Shown: positions 23,134-34,470, numbered from the stretch's first letter. The stretch is DNA of 64,000 bases from Benincasa hispida (GCF_009727055.1 NC_052351.1:59542860-59606859); one strand, 5' to 3'. Notes: a model not told the origin generated them from the sequence alone. Made by a program: numbers and translations.

Positions 23134-24334
23134 CACCCCCAAATTTAGATATATGCTTGTCCTCAAGCATATCTTCTACTTAGGCAATAAAGCTTAATTC
23201 CTATCCTATATTTTGCATCGATTGGTTGCTCTGAATGTTACACTTAGGCACATTACTTGACATCGCAACTTCTTTTCTATCCTTGCTAATTCTTAACAAA
23301 TCCCTATTTTATTCTTCTATATAACAAAATTCTGCTAAAAAATGCTTTTCTCATTTTTCACAATAGAATGTTTACCTCTTCTTTGTCAAAATAACTCGAC
23401 ATATCTATATACGGTGAGCAAAACTTTGCATCATTTGTTAGAGATGGTTGATCATGGTTACACTCTTCGTTTTGGCTTGTCCCCACGGGTGTGCGAACAT
23501 CCAACTACTGTTGTGTGTCAATTTCAATTTTAACTCATGAATTTGAGAGGAGTTGTCTCTTGCATTTATTTTTCTTATTCCATATTGCGTTGTTCTTGGA
23601 AACCCACCTTCGTTTTGGCTTGCTCCTACGGGTTTCATACGAACATCCAACTACGAGTAGGCTCCTTTCACAACTAAACTCTTATCAGGTTTGGAATATT
23701 TCTAAGGATTTCCCTTGTGCTGACATTGGAGCTTTGTATGGAAATTTTTTTTTTAATTTTTTTTAATCTTATAATTTTTTATTTTTGTAATGAAAATGAA
23801 CGCATTTTCTTAAATACTGCATATTCTGATCTTATCTACTTAGACCTTCCCCACCCCCAAATTTAAAGATGAGCAAGGTCCTCATTACGTTGTTTGGATA
23901 GACTAGACAAATACTTAGAAGAAAAGTTCCAAGAAAAAGGTTTGAGCAAAACTTTGAAAGATAAAAGGTAAAGTACTGCTAAACTAAGAATTAACTAAGT
24001 GTTAGTCAGAATTTACAAAGTATGGGAAATGTTTCTAAGTATAAACATATATTACATCATAGCAACGCAATGAAGAATACAAAAGTGAAAGATTGAAAAT
24101 ATCGCAATTATTGACAAAGGATGATAAAGAAAAAGGCACAGGCAAAAATGGAGTGAATATATACTCATTATATTGAATATTAACAAAGTATACAACAAAT
24201 TACAAATTAACGCAATAAAAAAATTTTGCTTGTACAAGAATCAAAGAATTGATTAACTTATAAAATAATAAATGAATTTAAAAAAATACATAATGGTCGC
24301 ATAGAAGGGAAAAAAAATATAGGAGGATTATTGT
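23134..24334 (-). mobile_element. Family B element: 3' non-coding internal region
   Basis: Begins at the polypurine tract and runs to the end of the damaged ORF. On the plus strand it holds two copies of a motif TTCG-TTTTGGCTTG-CCC-ACGGG-...-CGAACATCCAACTAC at 23466-23508 and 23609-23654, 143 bp apart. The same pair with the same spacing occurs in the family A element (31627 and 31770). Conserved start words 'cacccccaaatttaga-----gcttgtcctcaagcat' are also shared with A (31300-31345). No protein recognised. Confidence 0.65.
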
Positions 24335-26104
24335 TGAGGGACTGGCGGGTCTGGAGGGCAGATTTTGAGGTGGTGCAAGAGGAGCTTCTTCAAAATTTAA
24401 GTGCTACCGGAGATGTAGGGTCACCATCGGACCATGAAGATATGCGGTGAGAAAGTTGAAGTACACTTGATTACGCTCCGCAATCATTCTCTGGTGCATA
24501 TGGACTTTATAAATGTTGCGCTACATGTTGATCAGCGCCTCTCTTGATGTGGCAGTACTGCATTGAATATCATCAATCCGCTTCATTACCACTTCAAATC
24601 TTTGGTTGAAAAAGTGTCGTTCTTGAGAGAAAAGTTGTTGTTATTGGGAGAAGAGGGATCTCATTTCTGTTAACTCGGCAGCCATGGAGGTGATGGAGGG
24701 TTGCGCCTGCAATGTCTCGCCAACATCGTTTTGGGGTTGGGCAGAGGTGCCTTCACCCAAATCGTGTGGGTCCTTAACTTACGGCAGTGGAATGGTGGGT
24801 TGCGACGATGATGCTGTTGGTGAAGGTGGGGCTGTTGGGTAGACAGGTGAGCAGGTTGGGACAAGGAAGAGATTGGTAAAATGTTCGTGAAGAGGGGAAA
24901 AGGGTTGCGCTGGTGGGCTCGAAGGACTTAGAGGGAAAATGACTAAGGGAAGAGGGTCTGTAGGGCCTGGATCTTGCGCTGGTGACTCTTGAACCCTTTC
25001 TTTTCCCTTATCTTCTTTGTGTCGTCTTTTTTGCCTGGGTTCTTGCGGCACATTCAAATCGATCGCGAGCCTCTTTGGTGGCAACTCGAGGCAGTGTGGG
25101 GAGTCTTTGAGGAGCAACCTCAAAATTTTTATGTTGATGAGACCGTGGACTTCTGACATGGGCTCCTCATCAATGCCTACGCCCATACACAGGCATAGAC
25201 TTGAAACGATCCACAGAAAGAAGTATTGCCCTCGGTATGCCCCACCAATTATCTGATCTACCATGCGATCAATCGCACTACGTCGATAGGAATGCCGCGT
25301 GTGATACAGATACGGCCATAACCCGATCCCTTGGTATAGTTCTGTCATGCGTTGTTGGGATCAGTTGCTTCTTGATCAAGTAAACCCAGAGCCTTCCTTC
25401 TGGTAGCAAGGACCCGAACTCTAGAGTGCGGATGCCTTTAAGCGAGACCGACCACTTCATGCCCCATTGCGTTAACACCCTCAGTGCATCATCCATCTTT
25501 TATTCTGTGGGATCATCAATAATCCTCTTCCCTGGTGCATCAGGGTTGTCCTTCATCTGATAAATTTCATTGATGTCCCTTGCGCTGAAGGATACTGTTT
25601 CTCCTTTAAAGGTCACCGCATCCCTGTTTCAATGGAGACGCTCGCGATAGAAGCTTTGCACTACCTGAGGCACGATGATGGATGGGCACTGGCAGAACAT
25701 GTCCCACCCATGTTCCACAATTACGCTCGTGATAAGGTCTGATAGTGGATTCGTCGCAGGAAAGAAGCCCATCTCAAACAACATATCATTATTCTCCTTT
25801 TTCCTTAATGACGCTTCCTGGCCGGTGCGGGTTCGCTGCTTTCTGCGATTGCCTTGCCTTGTGCCAATGCAAGGCGGGCTGCTTGTCTTTCTTTCTTTTC
25901 CTGCTCCTTGCGTTGTTCTTCTTTCTCGAGCTTTGCGAGTTCTTTTCCCTTCTTCTTGTATAAGCACCGCTTATTGGCTTCACGCTTTTTCCTTTTCTCT
26001 TCTTCCAATAATTTTTCCTCTTCTTCTTTCTTCCTCCTCTCTTCTTCTTCTTCTTCTCTTTCTTCTTTCGCAAATTCTTCTTCAAATCGCTCAGAGGCCA
26101 GCAA
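24335..26104 (-). pseudogene. Family B element ORF, 'putative plant transposon protein' type
   Basis: Read from 26104 down to 24335 on the minus strand, broken by several frameshifts and stops. N-terminus: strongly charged, about 90 residues rich in Glu and Lys (probable coiled coil). Middle: GHGWDMFCQCP-like and VVQSFYRERLH (about 25680-25630), TFKGETVSFSAKDINEIYQM (about 25610-25560), then MDDALRVLTQWGMKWSV and LIPTTHDRTIPRDRVMA (25496-25320), which match my recollection of the plant retroelement-associated domain Pfam lists as 'putative plant transposon protein'. C-terminal part: Pro/Ser-rich (24800-25000), then a Gln/Arg-rich helix ending PPDPPVPQQ. No RT or integrase. Function unknown; such ORFs occur in long-LTR gypsy-like elements. 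Confidence 0.6.
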
Positions 26105-26115
26105 TAGACGCTGTT

Positions 26116-27140
26116 TGTAAAGCTTGAACCCTAATTATTTTAAGTAAGAGAAAGTAATGAGACGTCTCTTAATGAGTTGAATGAAGCTTGACGTACTATG
26201 TTTCAAATACCTAAAGTTGCCAAAGTACATGCGTTGGTATTTCTAAACATAATGAGTAGGGATACTGGTAGGGAAGGTATCTGAATAGATATACCTAAGG
26301 TGTTGACAGTACGTAACAAACTTCGTGTGTATGTAGGCAGGTCTGAAAGAGAGGCCGAGGTATAGGTCTTTTGGCCGGTAATAGACGGTAGGAGCTAGAG
26401 CAGTGTATGCTCGTTCTCAACTAGGATGTAATGAGGATTATTGATGTAGAAAAGTTGTTATCAATGTTTATGTCTTAGGGATGTTGCTTGAGATGCCATC
26501 AGTATACTTAAAGAGATCGACGTAAGGATCTCTTCTAGCCATAGTTTAATGTGAACAGGTTGAAGTAGAGGTCTCATCTGGCCATGGCTTGACGTTGGGA
26601 ATTAGAGCCGTGAATGTTCATTCTCAACTAAGATTCAGGTTTCAGATACATTGGTTTAAAAGGTTTTAAGTACACGTTTGCTTGGTGTCTTTTAAGTTCC
26701 AGTATTATATTTTCAAGCTTTCAGTTTAAGCATGAGTTTTACGTTTTATTAAGTCACTCATTGAGCTTCTAGCTCACGCTTTCGAATATTTTCCTTTCCA
26801 AATAACGGTCAATTCCCAGAAGACTTTTCTGCTGCTGCTCTGCCACTCAAATAAACAGGTTGAGGGAAGCATAATTGAAGACCTGTATTAGCTAGTACAC
26901 ATGTGTTTGTCTAGACTAGTATTCTTGATAGGGCTCACTAGGTGGTAGAATCCGTGTATAATCAATGTTACGGAACCCTGTAGTGTAAATGTATTAAGTT
27001 CTGAGTTAATATGTATGTATTCAGGGTTTGAGAATTAGTTAACAAGTAAAATAGGCAGTAAGTGTAAGCAAAAGGGTTGGTAACTACTACAGTCACTATT
27101 CCGTCCAGGTTAGGAAGGTAATCTGGTGCGGGGTGTGACA
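26116..27140 (+). repeat. 5' LTR of gypsy element G2
   Basis: Starts TGTAAAGCTTGAACCC (26116), comparable to TGTAAGCCC (36724) and TGTAAGACCC (61261) of the other gypsy LTRs here, and ends GGGGTGTGACA (27130-27140). The next bases hold the primer binding site. Length about 1025 bp. It interrupts the B-element internal region. Words such as 'gttctcaactaggatg' (26415) and 'cattctcaactaagattc' (26620) recur within it. Confidence 0.7.
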
Positions 27141-27143
27141 AGT

Positions 27144-27155
27144 TGGTATCAGAGC
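27144..27155 (+). promoter_or_regulatory. Primer binding site, initiator-Met tRNA type
   Basis: TGGTATCAGAGC sits three bases after the LTR end. It is complementary to the 3' end of plant initiator methionine tRNA, the usual primer for minus-strand DNA synthesis in copia and chromovirus elements. It is intact although the coding region behind it is badly damaged. Confidence 0.9.
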
Positions 27156-27239
27156 AAAAACTTTGGGAAGAGAGGGGAAAAGTTTATATATACATGTCTG
27201 AGTCTTGAGTCCTTAGCATGTGTACTAACTAAGTAAGAC

Positions 27240-28760
27240 GAAGATGTCAAGAAAAGTGGCAAGCAAAGCATGCAGACAGACAATGGGAACCCTGACCCTA
27301 CCTTTAGAAGTTTCGAGATTCGAGGGAATCCAAATGTTAGTGAATGGAAAGGTAAAGACCTGGTAAATTAGGAAATGACTTCAGGCGGGGAATCAAGGAT
27401 TCCACAGATAGGAAAAGAATATTTAACAAGATCGCCAAGGGGTTGGCAGAAAGTGTTGAATCCATTCTAGCGGATTCGAAAAGGAAGTATGGTGTTGGGA
27501 ATGACCTAATAGGTATTGAAAAGGACAGGGAGCTATAAGTCAGCATAGAGTAAGAAGGAAGAAGCCAAAACTTGTGATTAGTATGGATGATAGATCAAGG
27601 TTTTGGCATCCTACTAGGTTGGTAGCTGGTACGGGTAAAACCTTTATGTACGAATTGTGGTAAGCATCTTCGAGGGACCTGTTGTAAAGGAAAAAATGTA
27701 TGTTTTCAGTATGGATAGGCAGGACATTTCAAGGAGGAATGCCCAGCTAGGTCGAGGAGTTCAGATAAAACACGACATGACTTTACAGATGCAAAGAAGG
27801 AAAATGAGAAAGGAAGCAAGACGCCCTCAGTGTCAAGGCGGGTTTTAGAAAGTGTCCTACCGGGAGGCAGAGGAGTCACCTAATGTTGTGAATAGTAAAG
27901 TAACTTTAGGTATTAGTATATTTATGAACTAGTTGCTTATGGTATTATACCTTTATTGTTACTTAGCATGTGGCACTGCTTGTAAGAAAGATTGTGGAGG
28001 GCATGTCCCTAAATGGTTATTGTTATGGTGTGGAGGGGTTGTAACAGTATAAGAGTTTTATAGGCTCTGGGGTAGTGGTTGATAAGTATGGTTATGAAGT
28101 GATTCCATTAGATTTCCTGGAATTGATGTCACTCTAGAGCATGGATTCTCCGAATAAATGTTACAACCGTATGAATTGATTGAAGGATGGATAATGTTCA
28201 AGAAATTTGGTAAGCAAGAGACAGTATTTATGAAAAAGCAAAGGAATACTTCAGGAAGCTTAATAATAGCAGTGAAGGCTATGAAGCTACTAAGTAAAAG
28301 GTGTGAAGCCTATTTGGCCAAATGACGGTTTCATAGGATGAGAAGATGAAACCTGAGGATGTACCAATTATACAAGAGTTCTTGGATGTTTTCCCTGAAA
28401 AGTTATCAAATTTACAATCTGACCAGGAAGTTTAGTTTACTATCAATTTAAGTCCAGATACAACACCTACTTATCAGGTACCATTAAGCCAGAAGAACTT
28501 AGGGAATTGAAAGTTCAGTTACAGGAATTAATAAATAAGAGTTACAACAGATCCAGTGTGTCACCTTGATGACATATTGGTGTATTCAAGCAGTGCGAAA
28601 GATCACGGGAACCATTTGAGGATAGTTTTGCAGATATTACGAGAAAAGCAGTCGTATAACATGTTCAGCAAATGTGATTTCTTGTTAGACCAGGTTGTAT
28701 TTCTTGGTTATATGGTCCCAGTAGGGGGAGTGAGTGACTCTAAATGCTTTAAAAGTTTTA
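27240..28760 (+). pseudogene. Gypsy element G2: gag and deleted RT
   Basis: Gag remnants from 27243 (a start near MSRKVASKACRQTMG) to a degenerate zinc knuckle about 27690-27740 (AGHF-type words in shifting frames). After a long damaged stretch the RT start PEELRELKVQLQELINKSY is readable at about 28488-28545. It jumps at about 28552 directly to HLDDILVYSSSAKDHGNHLR (from 28559), the catalytic DD and what follows, so most of the fingers and palm (some 300 bp) are missing. The reading then dies near 28760. No RNase H or integrase follow. Confidence 0.75.
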
Positions 28761-29810
28761 AGTAAATTTCTAAAGCTTATGAATGTTTAGCAATGTATGA
28801 TCACTGAAAGTTATTAATGATAACTATTCTCAAATAGTTACTAAACAACACACCTCACATCAATGTTGTATATATACTATGCTTTATAATGATCATGAGG
28901 ATGCGTTAGTAAGGAATGCGTTTGGGCAACTAAGTTGTTAAGAGATAAGAATATGCAAGCATGTAAGTATAAATAGCTCAATACTGAGGTACACGAAGAA
29001 GGTACTGGAGCTTAGACTAGAATGTCAATAACTCAGTACAGAAGTACATAGAGAAGGTACTGAGGCTTTGCCTTAGAATTTGAATAGCTTGATACCGAAG
29101 GACACAGAGAAGGTATCTGAGCAATAGTACCTAAGACATGATGGTATTTGAACTAGAATTGTGCAAATAGGGGAAAAGTTGTGATTGATAGTGTTAAGAA
29201 CACTCCATTCTAACCATAAATTGATGTTGAGGGATTGAGTAAAGATTCTCTCTCAACTAAGAATGCAAATTATGATTGTAAGAAGAGAACCAGAAGAGTT
29301 CCTTCCCAATTAAGTGGTAACGCAGCAAAGAATGTTAGGGAGTGAGCAGAACGGCCACTCTAGACTAATAGACTAAGGCATAGTTTAGCAAAATAAGAAA
29401 AGTGTTATGTGATGTTTGTTTTGTCAACAAGTGAAGCCTGGAAGGAAAAGGTCGATAGGGTACTTAATCCACTACTAGTACCTGAGTGGAAGTAGATATA
29501 CAGGTAAACATAGACTTTTCACTGGAAATAGAATGTATAGTACGTCTGTTCAGAGGTTGGTGGCAAACGTGAAGTCTATTCCAGTGAATTCAGAGGAAGG
29601 GGTGTAATCTAGAGGAAGTCCTAGTCAGATTACTCCTAAGATGAGGGGAAAAAAATGAGCAACAATGAGCTCAAAGTGTACCAGGGGTACATTGAGTATA
29701 AAGGTAAGGAATAAAAGGGTCAGCAAAAGACAAAAAGAAAAAGGTCCAGATTTACTGATGTTCCAGGTAATAGCTGGAAGTTTGAATTGTAACTGAGCTA
29801 GGGACTGGTA
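28761..29810 (+). mobile_element. G2 3' region, undefined
   Basis: No coding motifs. Contains three imperfect tandem units of about 55 bp at 28972-29137 ('aata-ctca-tac-ga-gtac---gagaaggtact'). Some words ('ctctcaactaagaatg' near 29255) resemble the G2 5' LTR (26620), so this may be a worn 3' LTR, but I cannot place its ends. It stops at 29810 where B-type LTR sequence begins with caatttaataaaag. Confidence 0.4.
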
Positions 29811-31299
29811 CAATTTAATAAAAGTATAGTTTGTGCAAGTATATAAAAATTACGATAAACTAAAGGAAAGCAGTAAAAAATGCGATAATAAAATAAGTAC
29901 AGTAAACCTAAGCTAGATAATACAAGAAACAGGCTTCATGATACAAGATGCTAGGATCCAGGCTGGCTGTGAAGGTTATGCAAAGAACATAGAATGCGGC
30001 GGCAAGTCTTATGTACAACACAGAAAGAGAAAGATAACTAATATAAACAGCGCAAGTATGTCCAAGTATGCCCAAATGATGAATGATGTACTCATAAGAC
30101 AAGGTAATCACATAAAGCATGGTCGACATAAGATTATTCATATCCATAGGAACACTGCTTACTTCGCTTAGTGAGTTCAACTACTTACCCTCTCGGGCAG
30201 TTAGTCATTGCTGATTCTGCTCATAGACAAGTATTGCGACCACTCATGGACAAGCATTCCTACAGACCCACACTAAGCAAAGAGGATTTTCCCACAACAT
30301 TCGTGCAACGCACACCTCTCGATGGTTTGCTACATGCTTCATATATCTATGCCACATGATTAAGTATGCGATACTCTAGCAATCTTACTTAGTCGTTGCA
30401 ATGAAAGTAAAAGATGATAAGAAGAGGTAAATGAAGATGGAATCGAAGGAGATAAAGAAATGCATTGATCACAAAATGTATTAATGTCTTAAGCCACAAT
30501 GTAATACAATATAGAGATAGAAGAGAGATGGAGAGCCAGATAGGCAATGTCTTGCTTCCATCAGATGTGTGTCAAGGCTACCGATGGTGCCATGGATGAG
30601 CAGTGGAGTAGTCTCTCTCGAGATCTATCTCCGGCGAAGCTCCGATCGTCACTTAGAATGGTTGGAGAATGAAGAACTCTTAGAGAATGTCTTCTCACGC
30701 TTTCATCTAGATCAGAAGGATCTACCCTAAGACAGAAGCTCAGATGATTTGAAGTTGGGCTCTAAGGCTTTTTTTTATAAAGCTCGATCACCGACAGCAT
30801 TAATGGTTCTTCTCTGAATTTCTGCTGCTAACGGCGTGATGGACCTTCTCTAAATTTCTTCTACTAATAGCATGGTAGGTGAAATGTCAACATCACCTTT
30901 CGATACTCGCAAGGTATGTGTTTGTGCTTGGTTTTCGAAGTATCATCGCATTCCACCACCCTTGCGTTCATCCCTCTATTATGGTTATTACTCTGTAGCC
31001 ACAACCTGTATGTGATGGACGCATGCAGTTAATGGCCACAACATCCATGCGTCAAACATATGTGATCACCTCTGCGATGGTGAGATTCACCGCATGCGAT
31101 CGATTCCTGCGATAGCTACAAAAATAGACAATTGGACGCAAAAGAACGCATAATAATGGGTTAGCCGAGATTTTCAATGTCGATCGACGCAAGCTCACTT
31201 TTCTCATGAATTCTTAGTATAATCACCACATATTCTACTTATCAGCCCTTATAATTCTAATAAAAGGCTTATAATATCGTGCATTCCTGCCCTTCATCA
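29811..31299 (-). repeat. Mosaic LTR: family B piece joined to family A
   Basis: 29811-30056 is nearly identical to 21571-21816 of the B LTR ('caatttaataaaagtatag', 'acaggcttcatgatacaag', 'gcggcggcaagtcttatg'). From about 30063 it is nearly identical to 33228-34465 of the A LTR, ending CCCTTCATCA. On the minus strand a purine tract (plus 31300-31312) adjoins, so the A part is the 3' LTR of the A element. The switch could be an old recombinant LTR, a nested insertion edge or an assembly join. Confidence 0.7.
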
Positions 31300-32482
31300 C
31301 ACCCCCAAACTTAGAATCATACTTATTCTCAAGCATGCTTTATACTTAGGAAATTCATAATTCACCCTCTGGCTTTCCTTTGCGATGACCATCCTCTCAA
31401 AATATAATCTACTCATGCCTCTAACCTTGGCAACAAACGCTCTTCTCAATTTTGGCTACTTCTTCAAAGAGAACTTTTCTTAGCTTAAATTAGGTAAGCC
31501 TCTGCTCAAAAGTTTTTTACTCATTTCCAGCAACTCTGCTTTTAGCTTTTAACAATGTGTTCGTTTAAAACAACTCAAAGCTTTACGATTTATCATTAGA
31601 ATGCGACGTTCAACCTGGTTACACTCTTCATTTTGACTTGCCCCTACGGGTGTCATGCGGATAGCCAACTTTGGTTATGTGCCATATTCAACTCAACTCT
31701 TGCCTTAGCTTAATTTGGGTTTGCGCTAGACAGAGGAGTTGCTCTTATGCATTGATCTTGGCCACATACTTTTGTTTTGGCTTACCTGCACGGGTGTCAT
31801 GCGAAGTATCCAACTACAGGTAAGTGTCTTTCACAACTTAACTCTTATCAGCTTAAGTTTCCCCTTTGCGCTGACAGTGGAATCATTATTACCGATTTTT
31901 TTTTTTTTTTTGAATAGCATCCCAATGTGATAGACGTATTTTTTGGGACCTCTTCCACCCCCAAACTTAGAGAGCAGCAGTGCTCTCACCGAAAAGCTAA
32001 AGACAAACTCATCAAGAATGCGATAACAAATGTTTGAGTAGAGGTTTACACATAACAAAACTTAGACTGTCAAATCTTGAAAAAGCTATTAAAAGTGAGG
32101 TGAGCCTTGCGATGTTAGGTAGCAGATGTTGTGAATTATAAGTACCATCATGGACGCTAAATTATCAATGCAAAGATAGGTAAGTGGACAAAAAGAGAAT
32201 TTCAAAAGGATAATGTGTACAAGATAACAAGAAAAGAACCTTTGAGTAGAATAACACTTGCGACCATGCTTTAGAATTCATGCGGTCAAAGCCATGCATT
32301 GAATGATAGAGAGAATTCTTCCGCTGTAACTGCGCACCGAGGAGAATTCTTGTCACAACTACAAGGAGCAAACGCACCGTATCCAAGAAAGCAGCCACAT
32401 ATCCAAAATAACAATAATTAAATAAATAAACTAAACTAGGAAAGCAAGGTAAATATAGAGTAGAATACATCCCTGGAGAAAT
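31300..32482 (-). mobile_element. Family A element internal region, non-autonomous
   Basis: Only about 1.2 kb separates the two A LTRs and no gag, protease, integrase or RT motif is visible. On the minus strand it ends in the purine-rich tract (cacccccaaactt on plus). The paired TTTTGGCTTG-type motifs lie at 31627-31670 and 31770-31816. The longest frame, 32165-32521 (-), spills into the LTR and resembles nothing I know. I could not identify a primer binding site next to the 5' LTR at 32482. It must depend on proteins from another element. Confidence 0.6.
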
Positions 32483-34465
32483 TGGAGATCTAGAAAATGG
32501 AGTAAATAAATATGCGTTCATTGTTCGTTCTCCATGCGTTACTGGTCATGCATTGGGCTAAAGGATGTGCAATATGCGTCTAAGAATCTATGTGTCCTGC
32601 CACAAGTTTTCTTGCTCTCTTGCCAAATATAACGAGATCGTAAGTTTCTTGGGGTGATTCGAGGTCGAATTCAGGGACTTGTAGCTAAATGTCATGTAGT
32701 AATGTGTTGCAGCGAAGAATAAAAGAATATTAAAGTTTAAGGGGCTATACGCTACTCCTACTCCTAACTAAATAGATTAAGCAATGGAAGTATGACTATG
32801 AGAGTTAGAGACATGACAACTGTTAACGCATAATAAGATGTATGGAAAAATAGAGAAAATGGTGGAGGGGATGACTTCACCGCATTAATAAGCTTGATCG
32901 CAAGGGTAACCCCAGCCAACACAAGTTATGCGATTATGCCATACATAATTGACTAAGATACATGCGATGCATATGCGATAGTGTCGATAGGACTTATGTC
33001 TAAGTCTCTATTCTTGCTCACGTGCTCCCACACATAAACAAGGTGACCGCACACCACCATATCCTCCTTCTGGACGTATGCGATGTGACCACGTACAATC
33101 ATATCCTATCTATAGGGTGCATGCACTGTGTAATAGCAAACAGAACTTATTCCTAAGCCTCTATTCTTGCTTATGCGATCCAATCTGACTCTCCTAAGCC
33201 TAGATTTGGTTTTTAGACTACTCTCTCAAGTATGCCCAAATGATGAATGATGCACTCATAAGACAAGGTAATCACATAAAGCATGGTTGACATAAGATTA
33301 TTCCTATCCCTAGGAACACTGCTTACTTCGCTTAGTGAGTTCAACTACATACCTCTCAAGCAGTTAGACACTGCTGATTTTGCTCATAGACAAGCATTGC
33401 GACCGCTCATGGACAAACGTTGCTACAGCCTCACACTAAGCAAAGAGGATTCTTTCACAACACTCGTGCAACGCACACCTCTCGGTGGTTTGCTACATGC
33501 TTCATATATCTATGCCACATGATTAAGTATGCGATACTCTAGCAATCTTACTTAGTCGTTGCAATGAAAGTAAAGGATGATAAGAAGAGGTAAATGAAGA
33601 TGGAATCGAAGGAGATAAAGAAATGCATTGATCACAAAATGTATTAATGTCTTAAGCCACAATGTAATACAATACAGAGATAGAAGAGAGATGGAGAGCC
33701 AGATGGGCAATGTCTTGTTCCCATCATATGTGTGTCAAGGCTGCCGGTGGTGCCATGGATGGGCGGTGGAGTAGTCTCTCTCGAGATCTATCTCTGACGA
33801 AGCTCCGGTCGTCACTTGGAATGGTTGGAGGAATGAAGAACTCCTAGAGAATTTCTTCTCACGCTTTTGTTTTGAATCACAAGGATCTACCCTAAGGCAG
33901 AAGCTCGGATGATTTGAAGTTGGGCTCTAAGGCTTCTATTTATAGAGCTCGATCACCGACAGCATTAATGGTCCTTCTCTGAATTTCTGCTGCTAACGGC
34001 GAGATGGACCTGCTCTGAATCTTTGCTACTAACGGCATGGTAGGTGAAATGTCAACATCACCTTTTGATACTCCCAAGGTATACGTTCGTGCTTGGTTTC
34101 CAAAGTACCATCGCATTCCACCACCCTTGCGCTCATCCCTCTATTATGGTTATTACTCTATAGTCGCAACCTTTATGCGGTGGACGCATGTGGTTAATGG
34201 CCACAACATCCATGTGTCTATCATATGTGATCGCCTCTGCGATAGTGAGATTCACCACGTGCGATCGATTCCTACGATAGCTACAAAAATAGACAATTGG
34301 ATGCAAAAGAACGCATAATAATGGGTTAGCCGAGATTTTCAATGCCGATCGACGCAAGCTCACTTTTCTCATGAATTCTTAGTATAGTCACCGCATATTC
34401 TACTTATCAGCCCTCATAATTCTAAATAAAAGGCCTATAATATTGAGCATTTCTGCCCTTCATCA
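32483..34465 (-). repeat. Family A LTR, complete copy (5' LTR, minus)
   Basis: About 1983 bp; minus strand begins TGATGAAGGGCAG and the outer end abuts the TATGC duplication. It matches 19950-20668 in its left 700 bp and 30063-31299 in its right 1240 bp. A TATA-like box with flank (minus gagctctataaatag, plus 33935-33950) recurs in the plus-strand copy at 59591-59604. The inner edge (32483) is less certain than the outer one. Confidence 0.8.
33935..33950 (-). promoter_or_regulatory. Predicted TATA box of family A LTR
   Basis: Minus strand GAGCTCTATAAATAGAAGCC. The same GAGCTCTATAAATA- or GGCTCTATAAATA-type word is present in related LTRs at 59591-59604 (+) and 38136-38148 (+), although surrounding sequence has diverged. 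Conservation across copies and the TATAAATA core support an LTR promoter for polymerase II. Confidence 0.6.
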
Positions 34466-34470
34466 TATGC
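34466..34470. repeat. Target-site duplication TATGC, right copy
   Basis: Partner of 19945-19949. RT sequence of G1 resumes here as [10 protein letters not shown] short local duplication follows: gtaaatgtgagtttt occurs at 34477 and again at 34498, repeating SKCEF. Confidence 0.9.

Noticed and set aside
25675..26127. Ser/Phe/Leu-rich plus-strand open frames (25675-26127, 25854-26120)
   Set aside because: They are the antisense of the Glu/Lys-rich head of the family B ORF; GAA/AAG-type codons read backwards give TTC/CTT runs. No independent support.
28972..29137. CRISPR-like array
   Set aside because: Only three imperfect 55-bp units with no distinct repeat and spacer parts, in eukaryotic nuclear DNA.
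32165..32521. Gene for a 118-residue hydrophobic protein inside family A
   Set aside because: It crosses the internal/LTR border, has no recognisable motif and no counterpart at the same place in family B.
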